DNA of 64,000 nt from Saturnia japonica. Lineage: Eukaryota; Arthropoda; Insecta; Lepidoptera; Saturniidae. The stretch is taken from the NCBI GenBank assembly GCA_033032175.1, contig CM065321.1:14282501-14346500 (forward strand), read 5' to 3'. Each line of letters begins with the position of its first letter. The first letter of the stretch is position 1. The translations under genes and the position numbers were made by a program. Shown here piece by piece: positions 1-10,122 of the stretch. The notes under the pieces were generated by a model. That model made no database searches. It was not told the origin of the DNA and saw nothing but the letters and a program-made list of their open reading frames with translations.

Positions 1-149
1 CTTTGTTGACTTGGGAATCGAAACAAGGACCTCGAGCATAGCAGTCGCGCTTAGGACCAATAGGCTAATGAAGCAGATAATTAAATAAATACGCCGTCAA
101 CTAAAAGATTAAAATCCATTGCTGGTCAAACTTCTCGGCATCTTAATAT

Positions 150-390
150 ACGCAGACTGACTCCGGAACATGACCGATCAGAAGAGAGACAGGATCAGTT
201 AATCACCATGTGCACTTTAGTCGCGATCCAGTATTGTATTTATCTTGTCCACCACGTTGGGTTACTGAATATACACGAACTGATCCCGGAACGCGATACG
301 CTTAACAGTGCCTCTGTGGCAGATTTTACACCTGATTTATGGTGGTCGCGATCCAGTCGACATAATTGTCATGTTCTATAACCCTATAAC
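150..390. repeat. Degenerate tandem repeat, unit about 115-120 bp, locus 1
   Basis: Two diverged units follow each other, each starting near CTGA(C/T)(C/T)CCGGAAC and ending with a block like GTCGCGATCCAGT. The same pair of blocks occurs in two units near 53.68-53.87 kb. Class unknown; it may be a minisatellite carried by a transposon. Confidence 0.45.
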
Positions 391-1229
391 AACTATCAAC
401 ATTTAAAATTTTTTTTGACAAAAATTTCATCGGCAGTTGTCGCATATTGAAGTGCCTCTTCAGGGCTTGCTTGAAGAACCTATTATCATAAAAAGATATT
501 AGTTTATATTTAAGTAAGGAAGCAGTATTATTAAATGAGTCAAGGTGTTTATCATTTAGGTTACGTTACATTACATGCTCTTAAATGATAACTATTTCAT
601 CGATACTTGGTATTGACCGATGACACATGAAGAAGACTTCTTAGGGAAGTAGTGGGAGTACGCAGTAATTAAAACATTGAAGATTTTGAAGCTCTTGAAA
701 TTCTTCATCCTTTTACGATAATACTTATCTTCAGACTCACAGCAATAGTTGCAATAGAAAGAGAAATAAATGCAACAAACGGTGACAATTTAAAGCTTAT
801 GCGATAAGCTGATAATTGAAGTTAGTTTAGTCTCTCGTTCACGTATTAAAACCTCTTTACGACCGAGCGGTCAGATGCACTTTCATTATAAAATCATAAG
901 TTATTCAAAAACCAGCGGACGTTAAACGGATCACAAAGTTTATCGGTGAATTTTCAATAAGTAAAGAATCGACGTTACGGGTCGTAAATTCTGGGAATAC
1001 GATATTAGTTTTAGGATTTTCGAAAATTGTGGTGTGAAAGGAGAAAGCCTTTACTCAGCATTGGATAGAAGATGTGGTTGGAGTAGAAAGAGATATATCA
1101 GATGATTTATTTGAACCGAGTACAACTTAGATGATTGGATGTGAGGAATTTCTTAGCTATTAAAATCCTAATGCCTATGTTGTACATTGCAACGTCTTGC
1201 CTTCCTTAATATTATGTTGTACTTTTATG
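391..1229. other. No recognisable feature
   Basis: AT-rich sequence with stops in all frames. No gene, RNA or clear repeat was recognised. Confidence 0.5.
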
Positions 1230-1445
1230 TTTTTATAGGTAAGGAAAAATCTCTTTGGAGATTTATCTTTTTGAGGCAACCCGAAATGTGAAAGGATGTA
1301 GGGTGGAGACCCTACAGAAGATCACCCAAATAATATTGTCTTGAATAGGGTTTCAATAGGGAAAGAGGATTCAAGGTCGGCAACCACACATCAGGCGATC
1401 CGTACGCTTGTTTGTTAGTGACATTAAAAAAGATGCTGTTACCAA
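1230..1445 (+). mobile_element. Poly(A)-ended short retroelement (family E), copy 1
   Basis: Contains the family's ordered blocks: AAATCTCTTTGGAGATTTAT near the start, CCTACAGAAGATCACCCAAATAA in the middle, then GGTCGGCAAC and CATCAGGCGATCCGTACGCTTG before an A-rich end. The reverse complements of these blocks occur in the same order at 45.7-46.0 kb and partly at 61.75-61.93 kb. There is no coding capacity. It looks like a short non-autonomous retroelement or a LINE 3' end. Confidence 0.55.
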
Positions 1446-1699
1446 TATTATCTAGTTTTTCAAACACGTATTATTATTAACATAAAGTCCGAGATTTGAT
1501 TAATGCGACACCAATTACAACCAGAAAATAGTACTCTCTGGAGAAAATGTAACAAATACCCGAAAATGATGCAGATGCATGAAATGTTTAATCAATTTGA
1601 TGGAAGCAAGAAAGGATTGTATGGATAAAAAAGTGGTATTCCATCGTTTATGCCTACTTTAGTACGGGCATCAAGTTGAAGTGGGGTTGAATTACAAAA

Positions 1700-1890
1700 T
1701 AAGCCTGAGCTTTCGGTGAAGGTAAACATCGTGATGAAACTAAAGCATGGTGGTAGGGCATTTTCTAATTTCTGCCTGGTTAGCTACCTCTCGCAAATTG
1801 AAAACCTGTCGCCAAATACCTACAAGCTTTTTCCGGCAGCTGCTGTATATGCTGGCTGGCTGATCCGAAACGCAACTCGACTATTCCATG
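1700..1890 (+). mobile_element. tRNA-derived SINE (family F), partial plus-strand copy
   Basis: Shares AGCTTTCGGTGAAGG, CATCGTGATGAAAC, AAGCATGGTGGTAGG and GTTAGCTACC with the other family F copies. The tRNA-like head is not preserved. Confidence 0.55.
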
Positions 1891-2279
1891 AGTGTAAATA
1901 TCTAAGACATACAAATTGGGAATAATGTAATTTCGCTTTTTGTAATTTCGAAGAAAAATGAAATCGAATAGAAATTATGGCATCTACGTGATTGTAATCG
2001 AAGAAACGCTTTAGAACTAAAACCATAAACCAAAGACAACGACCGGCGCGGCACCCCGGGTGACGCCGAATATTATATTTAAAATTTGAATATCAAAAAG
2101 TTTTTATCGTTCGACAGTTTACACAGTGATTGACGAATCACCGAGAATTAACCAGCAGAACCCTTTGAGCTGTTGTTTTTTTTCTTTTTAAAAATTATTG
2201 TCTTGATAAGCTAGCATCAGGAGGTTTTTGGCGGGATCTTGAAGTGACATGTTGTGGTTGTTATTTTTAATTCATTTAC

Positions 2280-2558
2280 TTAGGTTTTTGACCCTATATT
2301 ATGTAATATTTGTGGCGTTTTGCGTGATATAGTTTGGTTTTTGTGCATAAGTGAAGTGGATTATAAATATAAGCTGAAAGCATTCATTCCGAGATCACAC
2401 AAAAATTCCCTAGAAAGTTCTAACAAGGGAGCCACCATCTTGTTAGGCTACTGAGTCGTCATAACTCTTGACAATATAATTCACTCGACAATGGCAGTAA
2501 TGGTCTTCATTAAAGAGGACCGGTTGCCAAGTTAGGAAGAAGAAGAAGAAGAAGAAGC
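2280..2558 (+). mobile_element. Dispersed repeat ending in (GAA)n, copy 1
   Basis: Blocks such as GCGTGATATAGTTTGGTTTTTG, CATAAGTGAAGTG and CAAGGGAGCCACCATCTT recur in altered form at 3.99-4.16 kb. The copy ends in a (GAA)n run at 2535-2557, which looks like the simple-repeat tail of a retroelement. No coding region was recognised. Confidence 0.4.
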
Positions 2559-2741
2559 TAGCATCAAGACGGTAAAAAAATTAAATAAATAATTTTATGT
2601 GATAATATTGTTACACCCGTATATGTATTACCCGTAAGTATGTTGGTGCTTTGAGATATTTCTGGAACAGTATTTTCTCTCTTTTTAATCGGGTTGTAAC
2701 AGTTCGTAACAATATTCATCTCGTAAATTATATAATATAAC

Positions 2742-3335
2742 TAGCGGTGCGCCCTCGGTTCCGCACGCTTTTGTTACGAAGTAATTATTTTGATATATAG
2801 TCTATAAATTGAGAAATTTAATATAATATACTTCTCATATACTAAATCTGTTGAGACCTATTTATTTACGAAGCTTAAATGTGTTATTGACAAATCTTAT
2901 AACTTACCAATTATGGAATGATATATATATGCTTCCCACCGTCTAAAAATGGACGAAAATTATAACTTTTTTATTTTTTCACAATTTCTAAAAGTTATTT
3001 GAATATTTTTTTAGAGCCCATAAATTATGGAATTACTTACTTATTTCACAAAAAAAAAAAAACAATTTCATCAAAATCAGTCAAATCAAAAAATTTATTT
3101 AATTTTTCTTTACGATTTCTAAAAGCATTATCGAAACTTCTTATAGTCTATTAAATTACCAATGGCATAAGCTTCCTATGTATACAATTTAATAGAAATC
3201 GGTCCAGCCATTGTTTTCATTTAAAGGGCATGATCGTAATCAGTGTCCTTTATTTATAGTACGTCTAACAAAAAGAATAAAAAACATAATATAATAACTA
3301 CAGAATTATTATATAAAAATAATTGTTTTTATAAC
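2742..3335 (-). mobile_element. Helitron-like remnant, 3' end at 2742
   Basis: On the minus strand the element ends GGGCGCACCGCTAGTT, matching the 3' end at 10.1 kb (GGGCACACCGCTAGTT). CTAGT after a GC-rich end is typical of Helitron-like elements. The interior has diverged repeated blocks with AAATTATGGAATTACTTAC and AATCGGTCCAGCC. The 5' limit is uncertain. Confidence 0.4.
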
Positions 3336-3989
3336 AAGTTTGTAATTGTTGACTATAAATAAAATCCTTAAAATTTAAACCCTAAAATTATAACTAAGTT
3401 AAAAAAAGCTTCATTTATTTGCTGAATTCCGTTAAATTAAAAAAGCAATTAGAAAAAAGAAAGTTCCAATAAGTGCACAGGTAGGATGGAAAAAAATATG
3501 TTCTGTAAAAAAAGCAATCACAGCCTGCAAAGAACTAACGTAACGAGTTAAATCTGGAACCCGTTTTGCCTGAATCTATCTATACAGAATAATATTTTAC
3601 CACAATTTGTATAAGTTTTTAGAACTGAACGAATATCTGGTATCACTTTCATCTTCGTAAAACTGAATCAAAGAATCTTTTTGCAATTATTCACATTAAA
3701 AAATGCAAAACTCTTATTGGAACAGTTTTTTTTTTAAATCATACTTGATTACGTGATAGTTTGATAATAAGCATCCTAAGCCAATACGTAAAACCGACTA
3801 CCTATAGGATTTTTTTTTACACTAACTTCATTAATTTGTACTTTTTTTTATTTGTAATCAATCATTTTTCTTCCATTTCCAATAATCCGAATTTTAAGTT
3901 GACAATTTTTATTACAGGTAATCTAATCTCGTTTTGGTGGGTTCTTAAACTGTTTTGTGGAGGTCTTTATTTTTATTCGTATAGTTACA
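3336..3989. other. No recognisable feature
   Basis: Very AT-rich with T and A runs; no gene or clear repeat was recognised. Confidence 0.5.
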
Positions 3990-4160
3990 ATAATAATTGA
4001 TCTTATATTATGTGAATTGGAGGCATTTTACCTGACATAGCTTGGTTATTGTTCAGAAGTGAAAGTGCATTATATATTTATAAGGAACACGCATTTTAAA
4101 CTATCATAAAACCTCCCTGGACTGTTTTAACAAGGCGGCTTCAATTTTCTTAGAGCGGTA
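3990..4160 (+). mobile_element. Dispersed repeat, copy 2 of the 2.28 kb family
   Basis: CTTATATTATGTGAATTGGAGG, ACATAGCTTGGTTATTGTTCAG and CTGTTTTAACAAGGCGGCTTC align in order with the 2.28 kb repeat. It lacks the GAA tail. Confidence 0.4.
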
Positions 4161-4677
4161 TTAGAATATTAGAAAAACATTATGAAGTTCGTCTAAAATA
4201 GGATGTATCCAGTGGCATTAAAAAATATAAAGCAATTATTGATATCACTACAAATTTACTCACACAGTTATGTCCTAAAATCAGGAGCTTGACAACAAAT
4301 ATCAGTTTTAAATTAATACCGTTCTAAGCCATTTGCGTTCAGTAATGAGATAAACATTTTTATGTTTATGTTGCATTTATAGTATTGCTGTATATGTTAA
4401 GCCAGCTTGCATACTTATATATACAAAGATCTCAAATTCAATCTAAACTGCATCCCAGAGTGGTTTAGTTAAATGAGTTCTATCGACGCTGTCAGAAAGT
4501 TAAATGGATTTCGCTATATAGATTCAATTGAAAATTATTGAATTGCACCGATTCTGAACTGCGGTATGGTTTAGGAAAAATTTTAAATTAGAAAAATCTT
4601 TTGCTTAAAACTAGTTAATCTGTGCGAATATTTCATACATTATAAAATACAAAAAGAAGCAACAGAAATCATCATCA

Positions 4678-5044
4678 TCATTTTATTAATACGTGAAGCA
4701 AAAATTTTGAACCCTTTTTAAGCGTATTGCGTGCATGGAAGACTGAGATTTGGCATGGTTAAAGTTTATATGGAGAAGGAGCTACAGCTAAAATTTATCT
4801 ATAATATCTGTTACTAATATATTTAATTAACTAAATTAATACTGCGAACCCCAACCCGACCAGTGTTATTGAACTTAGACTCCCCAAAATATTGAAATAG
4901 TCACTCAATGAAAAGTGATAGTAAATGAAAGCAAGTGATATAATATAATTCATTGTTTGGTTCATACTGCAAATGTCAAGCAGAAAATAGTATATGATTA
5001 AAAAGTCACTGGTCAAATTTCGATCATTGGGCGGTACCGCTAGT
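4678..5044 (+). mobile_element. TC...CTAGT non-autonomous Helitron-like element (family A), copy 1
   Basis: A 367 bp element starting TCATTTTATTAATACGTGAAG and ending GGGCGGTACCGCTAGT. Its length and order match three other copies at 46.2, 52.2 and 62.5 kb, including GCGTATTGCGTGCATGGAAG, TGGCATGGTTAAAGTTTATA and ATGTCAAGCAGAAAATAGT. A 5' TC, a 3' CTAGT preceded by a short GC-rich palindrome, and absence of coding fit a non-autonomous Helitron. Confidence 0.65.
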
Positions 5045-5139
5045 ATGACTAAATTCACTAAGACTAAGCTTCTTCTAATACTAGTGCTCCCGGTACACTT
5101 CAGAGACGTGGAAAAGAGAAAGATTAACACTCCAGATGT

Positions 5140-5577
5140 GTAGTGCTGGAGGAGAACGCTTCAAGTATCGCGGATTGAATTTTGCTCCAATGTTTCAAGG
5201 ATCTTGGCATTAAGCAGCATCTGTCTCAAGTAGTACAAGTTCGCACATTTAAATTCTTTGGGCACGTATCGAGATGAAGCCATGGATATTTGGAGCTCTT
5301 GTTCTTGCAAGGCAAAGTAGAATGTATAAGAATACGCGAAAGGGCACCCATGCATTGGATCGATCAATTAGTCAGATCGAGACTTCTTTGCAATCGCGGC
5401 AACAGCCCAAACCGAAGTCTGGCCATTTTGGCACCCTTGCGCGCTTGTTGCCCACGCTTTCGCGGCTGAGTGCCTTAAGCGCTCGCCCCCAAGCCCGGTA
5501 AAGCTGTAAAAGCCATAAACGGCTTTGTTTTTGGATAGGGCCCATCAGGTTAAAAGTAAGGTTAGACCGAAAAAAAA
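5140..5577 (+). pseudogene. LINE 3' end: C-terminus of a reverse transcriptase protein plus poly(A) tail, decayed
   Basis: Translating the plus strand with frame changes gives LGIKQHLSQVVQVRTFKFFG followed by HVSR, then GKVECIRIRERAPMHWIDQL. This is the pattern of the extreme C-terminus of RTE-like endonuclease/reverse transcriptase proteins (a GHVSR or GHIAR box followed by GRSPxRWxDQ). Stops and shifts make it dead. It runs into CTGGCCATTTTGGCACCC and CGCTCGCCCCCAAGCCCGG and ends in an A run at 5570-5577. The last 170 bases match 11.69-11.85 kb. Confidence 0.6.
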
Positions 5578-5721
5578 GGATCGATCATATTAAGTCTACT
5601 CTAGTACACGAGTGCTCTAGAAGTCTAGATTAACGGCCGATCGAGTCGGATGGAAAGTACCCTCAATTACAATTGGTAATAAATGGCGTCTCTGTATTAA
5701 GTTACTTTAATATATATTATC

Positions 5722-5984
5722 TGTTATAGGTTTTAGCGATGTGGCCACAATCACACCTGATCTTAAGTGAAGATGTGGCCCAAGATGGTAGCACGCTAAT
5801 CCTAGTAGAAGACTGGCTCTCAAGTGAAGCTGCCGGAACAGACCTATTGGTGGAAAAAGCCCTATCACTATAGATACCAATCATCACGATGTTTTCCTTA
5901 AACAGAAGCTCAGACTTATTATAGAGATTCGAACTCAGTTCGATCAACACGATGCCCATACAGGCTACCAAAAAGCCTATCATT
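5722..5984 (-). mobile_element. tRNA-derived SINE (family F)
   Basis: Minus-strand copy. It shares CAAGATGGTAGCACGCTAA, GGCTCTCAAGTGAAGCTGCC and CATCACGATGTTTTCCTT with 40.67 and 61.95 kb. The B-box-like GAGTTCGAATC is recognisable in the head, but the A-box is decayed. Confidence 0.6.
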
Positions 5985-6897
5985 TCTTCAAAAAGCTTTT
6001 AACAAAATCATTATTTTTACAGCATTTATCTATTTTTGATTAATAGTGACGAACATAAGTTTAAATATAAGGTTTTAATTTTGATGATGAATTAAGAGAG
6101 ATATGGCCTTGCTACAAAAAAATACTACAAAGAAATAAATAAAGACCTTTCAAGTTTTGAATAACAAAGGTATGTGATAATAATAATACTGATTAATATA
6201 ATTAATTCCCAGGTAAGACTACGTAAGCTCGTTTCGATTTGCTTTATAATTGGTTCACATTCCGCTAAATAGTGTTCGGTTAGAAACCCGTGGGCTTAAT
6301 CCGGCCGTGTGTCTTGATATCCTTTCATTTAAAAGGATTTCACATCTCGCGTTTCGCCGGTTGGAATTGTTAAATTTGTGATCAAACTAATGTTTAGGTA
6401 CGTTGTAATTTCAGCTTTATGTGCATGCTACAGTAAATCTAATTTAGGTATTGTATGCCTTTTTTGGAATTGTAGTTATACATAATTATGTTCGAATTTT
6501 ACGTTAAAGTGACAAATATTTTAATTATATAATATTCAATGCAAATATAATTAAAGTTTTAAGATCAGAATACAGAAATAAACAGAAGTCGTGAGCGTGC
6601 CTAGTACTGAAGCATCAGAAATGATTAAATGGAGCAGTTTGACGCGCTCTCTAGCTTAGTATGACATAAATACTCAATTAACGTAACGCGTGACGTTTTT
6701 TACTGCTGTCAAATTTAATTTTATTACGCCGTCTTGTGCCATTCTTACCTGTAAAAATACAGGATTGATTTGATTTAATCGATAAGATCTTTGTGATGGG
6801 TTTTTATTCTACCATTAGATTAATAAAATTAAAGTGCTTGTTATATCATAAATGTATAAAAGTTAGTGTAGTTACCGACCGTAAATTATTCACATAT
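5985..6897. other. No recognisable feature
   Basis: AT-rich; a GC-richer pocket around 6240-6350 shows no open frame or repeat I can name. Confidence 0.45.
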
Positions 6898-7067
6898 AGC
6901 TAAAGGAGAAATTAATCGGCTCCTTTCGGCTTCGTGGAGCGTCGTCTCTGTCACTCAGTACATTATATTGTGACGTTTTGTCGTTTTTGAGCACAGTTAG
7001 TGCTCCGTGCGATAGAGATGATGCTAAATACGAAGCCGAAAGTCGCCGATTATCTTTCTCTTTAGCT
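6898..7067. mobile_element. MITE-like element with 38 bp terminal inverted repeats
   Basis: The left arm 6898-6935 (AGCTAAAGGAGAAATTAATC then GGCTCCTTTCGGCTTCGT) and the right arm 7030-7067 are reverse complements with few mismatches. They enclose about 95 bases for a 170 bp element with no coding. The superfamily is not clear; a CAT on both sides could be part of a target duplication. Confidence 0.6.
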
Positions 7068-7350
7068 CATTGTGCATTATTACTTATAACCGGTAATTGT
7101 AATAATAAGATTACCTATATAAAAATATAATATTTACGTATATTCAAATTGATTATCGTATCTAGTTTAGTTTATATGAACTTAATCTTATATCTAACAT
7201 TATATATTTTGTGAGGCCGCAGCATGTTGGCAATACAACAAAATGTGTAATTTTTAATACGTGTCTTGTAAAGTGGTGTAATAAAATAAAGTATTAAATA
7301 AAATATGTTTTTCATTTAATAAAATAAATTATTAAAATGGAAACAAAAAA

Positions 7351-7575
7351 TCCGACTGCAACAAAAACACTTGATAATTTTTTTTTTGCTGTATACTTGA
7401 TTCCCAGACGTCGGACTTAAATATTACATATTCTATGGTGACTACCACAATTAAGACAAATCTAACGACACCTCGTATGTTAAAATCCATCAAGCCGTTT
7501 AGGCTACAGAGAGCCCAAAGAAAAGATATATATTTATACGCTCAAAAAACATAACTCTCCTTTTTCGCAGTTGGG
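7351..7575 (+). mobile_element. Short inverted-repeat element (MITE-like), copy 1, inside the receptor intron
   Basis: This segment of about 225 bp is similar along its length to 44011-44251. Both copies start with a version of CCCGACTG followed by an A-rich run and end with its reverse complement (TTTTTCGCAGTTGGGT here), so they have terminal inverted repeats. There is no coding capacity. It begins 54 bases downstream of the receptor splice donor. Target duplications were not resolved. Confidence 0.55.
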
Positions 7576-7623
7576 TGGAAACCAGCGATCAAGGAGCTGT
7601 ACAAAAACAAATGAATGGTTTGT

Positions 7624-7629
7624 ACTTAC
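7624..7629 (-). promoter_or_regulatory. 5' splice donor of the receptor exon
   Basis: On the minus strand the bases are GTAAGT immediately after codon 62, a full consensus donor. It ends the coding exon in phase 0. Confidence 0.85.
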
Positions 7630-7815
7630 AACGTCGATGAGCTGACTCAGCCTTAATCCCATTTTGACAGTGAGCCGGTCCGAGTTGTTACCGACGGGCC
7701 GGATCAGACGATTGTAGTTGGACAGCAAGTCGTCGTACAGCCGCTTCGCTTCAGGGTTTGCGTCGCTCAGGCGGCCCCACACGCACAGCACTGCGACCAC
7801 CAGCGCCAAAACCAT
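7630..7815 (-). CDS. nAChRalpha1: Nicotinic acetylcholine receptor alpha1-type subunit, first coding exon (partial gene)
   Basis: This exon encodes the start of a subunit of the neuronal acetylcholine-gated cation channel, a pentameric plasma-membrane receptor at insect cholinergic synapses. The 62 codons give a hydrophobic signal peptide (residues 2-13, cleavage probably after Ala19), then [20 protein letters not shown], the hallmark start of insect alpha-subunit ligand-binding domains, and a segment ending [10 protein letters not shown]. Asn43 in N-N-S is a possible glycosylation site. The residues after the signal fit my recollection of insect alpha1 (ALS-like) subunits better than alpha2, alpha3 or beta subunits. 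After GTT (Val62) a consensus donor GTAAGT follows in phase 0, where this family is expected to be split before a short 45-base exon. That exon is not visible in the window. An in-frame TAG lies 9 to 7 bases before the ATG, fixing the start. The open frame continues past the donor to 7534, but the translation no longer resembles a receptor and is intronic. Confidence 0.85.
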
Positions 7816-7833
7816 CTTAGGCTAACACCACCC
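7816..7833 (-). other. 5' UTR part of the receptor exon, with candidate splice acceptor
   Basis: Directly before the start codon lie 18 untranslated bases containing an in-frame TAG. They are preceded on the minus strand by TTTGTCCACAG followed by GGG, a reasonable 3' splice site at 7834-7844. If it is used, the transcript has at least one further non-coding exon at higher coordinates, and the promoter is not next to this exon. The pyrimidine tract is only moderate, so a transcription start close to here remains possible. Confidence 0.5.
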
Positions 7834-8460
7834 CTGTGGACAAATAGTTCGATCTCTAATTCTTTGTAAATCTGTAAGTCTCTCTCTCTAAGTAATTGAA
7901 TAAATAATTTTTTGATTTAGATTTTGATGTAAGGCCTTGTCTCTTTTAATTCTTCATCAAAATTAATCATTGAACATCATTTTATATATCCACGATATTG
8001 ACAACTACTAATAAATTAATTTGTATCGTACCATTAAACAATTATTACTTAAAACAGTAAAACGTCGAAATCTGTACTTTAAAGATATTTGAGAAAAAAT
8101 ACTATGGAGGTTTAGAGTCATGGACAGAGTAGATTTCAAAAGCTTTTGCAATTTTTTGCTGTATTTCTATCAGTATGCTTGTACGCCAATCCCGCAGAAA
8201 CTACTGTACCTAATTTAACCAGGTATGATTATAGTTTAGTCTGAAGTAACATAGGATGTATTTATATACATGTGAACATTTGTAGCATGTATAAATTGCG
8301 TTTAAATTATGTGTATGTAAATCAGTGATATTAAAATAAGTAGATACGGTATTGACGTTCTTTACACGCAATCGTGAATGGTGGGCAATTGCCTTCAGTT
8401 CACTTTCGACTTGATACCGGCGTAAGCGAGAAGAAACTTTTGTTCTTTTTCGACAACAGA
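7834..8460. other. Receptor upstream or 5' UTR intron sequence, otherwise featureless
   Basis: Holds a (TC)n run near 7882-7893 and otherwise AT-rich sequence. No promoter motif could be supported. Confidence 0.45.
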
Positions 8461-8463
8461 GTG

Positions 8464-8645
8464 ACGCGCTAAACCTAATGGAGTTAATGTCTCTTAGTGC
8501 AACTTGAGGGTAGTAGCTAGGCAGGCAAGTGTTACAAAATACCCTACCAGCACGCTATGCTTTATTGCGTTATTGCCCTTTACTGGGCGCTTAGGCTTAT
8601 TGCAAAGATTTGAACTCACGTCGATCGATGCGACGCCTTTCGCTG
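8464..8645 (-). mobile_element. tRNA-derived SINE (family F), deleted copy
   Basis: Carries AACTTGAGGGTAGTAGCTAG and, on the minus strand, GTGAGTTCAAATCTTTGCAATAAG. The middle is shortened relative to 61.95 kb. Confidence 0.5.
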
Positions 8646-9383
8646 TGATTTCCTATATTTGTTTTTCCACATTCTGATAACAAAATTTGTACCATGTTCA
8701 AAATTGCTTTTAGTGAGTGTATGAATGTATGTATAAATACTATAGTTTAAATATATAGTGAAATGAAGTAAAATTAGGTAATCCTTTTTAACTTCACGTG
8801 TTTTTAAAATAGCTTGATTTTTCTACCTTGTTCAAAAATTCTACGATAGATGTCGTTGTTCGGTGCTTATATTGAAAATAGTTCTTCCATTATGTTAAAA
8901 AATATTATATTTCAACTATAAAATAACGTAACACTAACTTTGAAAAGCTTTTTAAACTCGTTTTATAATCCTTAAGAACTTCAAAGTTGGGCGATTTATC
9001 AAAAAACCTTTATCCGAGAGCTCTTAATTAAATTGCTTCCATCATTTTTACTCGAGTTATTATTTCATTGTAAATACAAGTTGAAACGTAAAGTTTACTC
9101 TCATAAATTAACAGGTATTCTTAATTCAAGAACCATTAACTAAGTTCAATTAAATTTATAAGAAAGTTGCTTGAGTTTTACACTCAAGCAGTCTTGAAAA
9201 TATCTTAACTCGATGTTTTGTATTAAATGTTTTGTGATTAGACTGTTCGACTAATAAGCGGTCGAAGATTACTTCATTTAAAAGATAACTTTTCTCATAT
9301 ACATTGTTTTTACTATTAGAAACGGAGTACTTGAATAATTTTATATTACTTATGAATAGAAATTATTATAAGGACCGCAATAT
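8646..9383. other. No recognisable feature
   Basis: AT-rich, no gene or named repeat. Confidence 0.5.
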
Positions 9384-10122
9384 ATATTAATAAATCTGTA
9401 GTCCCGTCTGTACTTTTAATATTTTTCCAAAATTTCTCGATAAGCACAAAATATGGACGATACTGATCACGAATATGCCATTATAACGATTTTTATCTGT
9501 CGGTTTGCATGTCTGTATTTAACTCAAAAATGGCTTGACCGATGCTTATGAAGTTTTGTATACGGGATGCTTATGTCATCGGTCAATTTATAGGGTATAA
9601 GAAATTTAAATATAATTTTTATAAAAAAAAAAGAAATCTATTTTCGTCAATTCTAAGCCGATTTTGATAAAATTTTGTTCACAGGAAGTAATAGTGTAAG
9701 GCATTGCAAAAATGATAAGTAATGAGAATTTTCATTAACACTTTTAGGAATCATAAAAAGAAAGAATTTCCAAAAAATTTAAATGTTATTAATTCTTAAC
9801 CGATTTTGATAAAATTTTGTACACGGGAAGTCTAAGTATAATGGGCTATAAGACTTGTCTATACAACATCTACAAAAAAAAAGAAGATAAAAAATTTTGA
9901 TGTCCATCAATTCATAATCAAATTTGGAGGCGGGAAGCATACACTATTATTTCACAATTTACATAACCTTTTAATTTTTTTTTTATTTTAGAAATTGTAG
10001 ATTAGAATTTCAACCGTTTTTCATGAAAATTGTACATGGGAAATGCATGCCACTCCTGAATTGATACGGCATATGAATTGTCAATAATATGAAAAAATTA
10101 AATTACGGGCACACCGCTAGTT
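9384..10122 (+). mobile_element. Helitron-like element with internal degenerate repeats
   Basis: Starts near TATTAATAAATCTGTAGTC and ends TTACGGGCACACCGCTAGTT. Inside, a block beginning AATTCTTAACCGATTTTGATAA and containing ACGGGAAGTC or ACAGGAAGTA is repeated about every 130-150 bases. No Rep or helicase coding was seen, so it is non-autonomous. Related fragments occur at 2.7, 44.6 and 52.55 kb. Confidence 0.45.

Noticed and set aside
7534..7629. Continuation of the receptor open frame past residue 62
   Set aside because: A consensus donor sits at residue 62, the translation beyond it is unlike any receptor, and the region includes the end of a repeated MITE.
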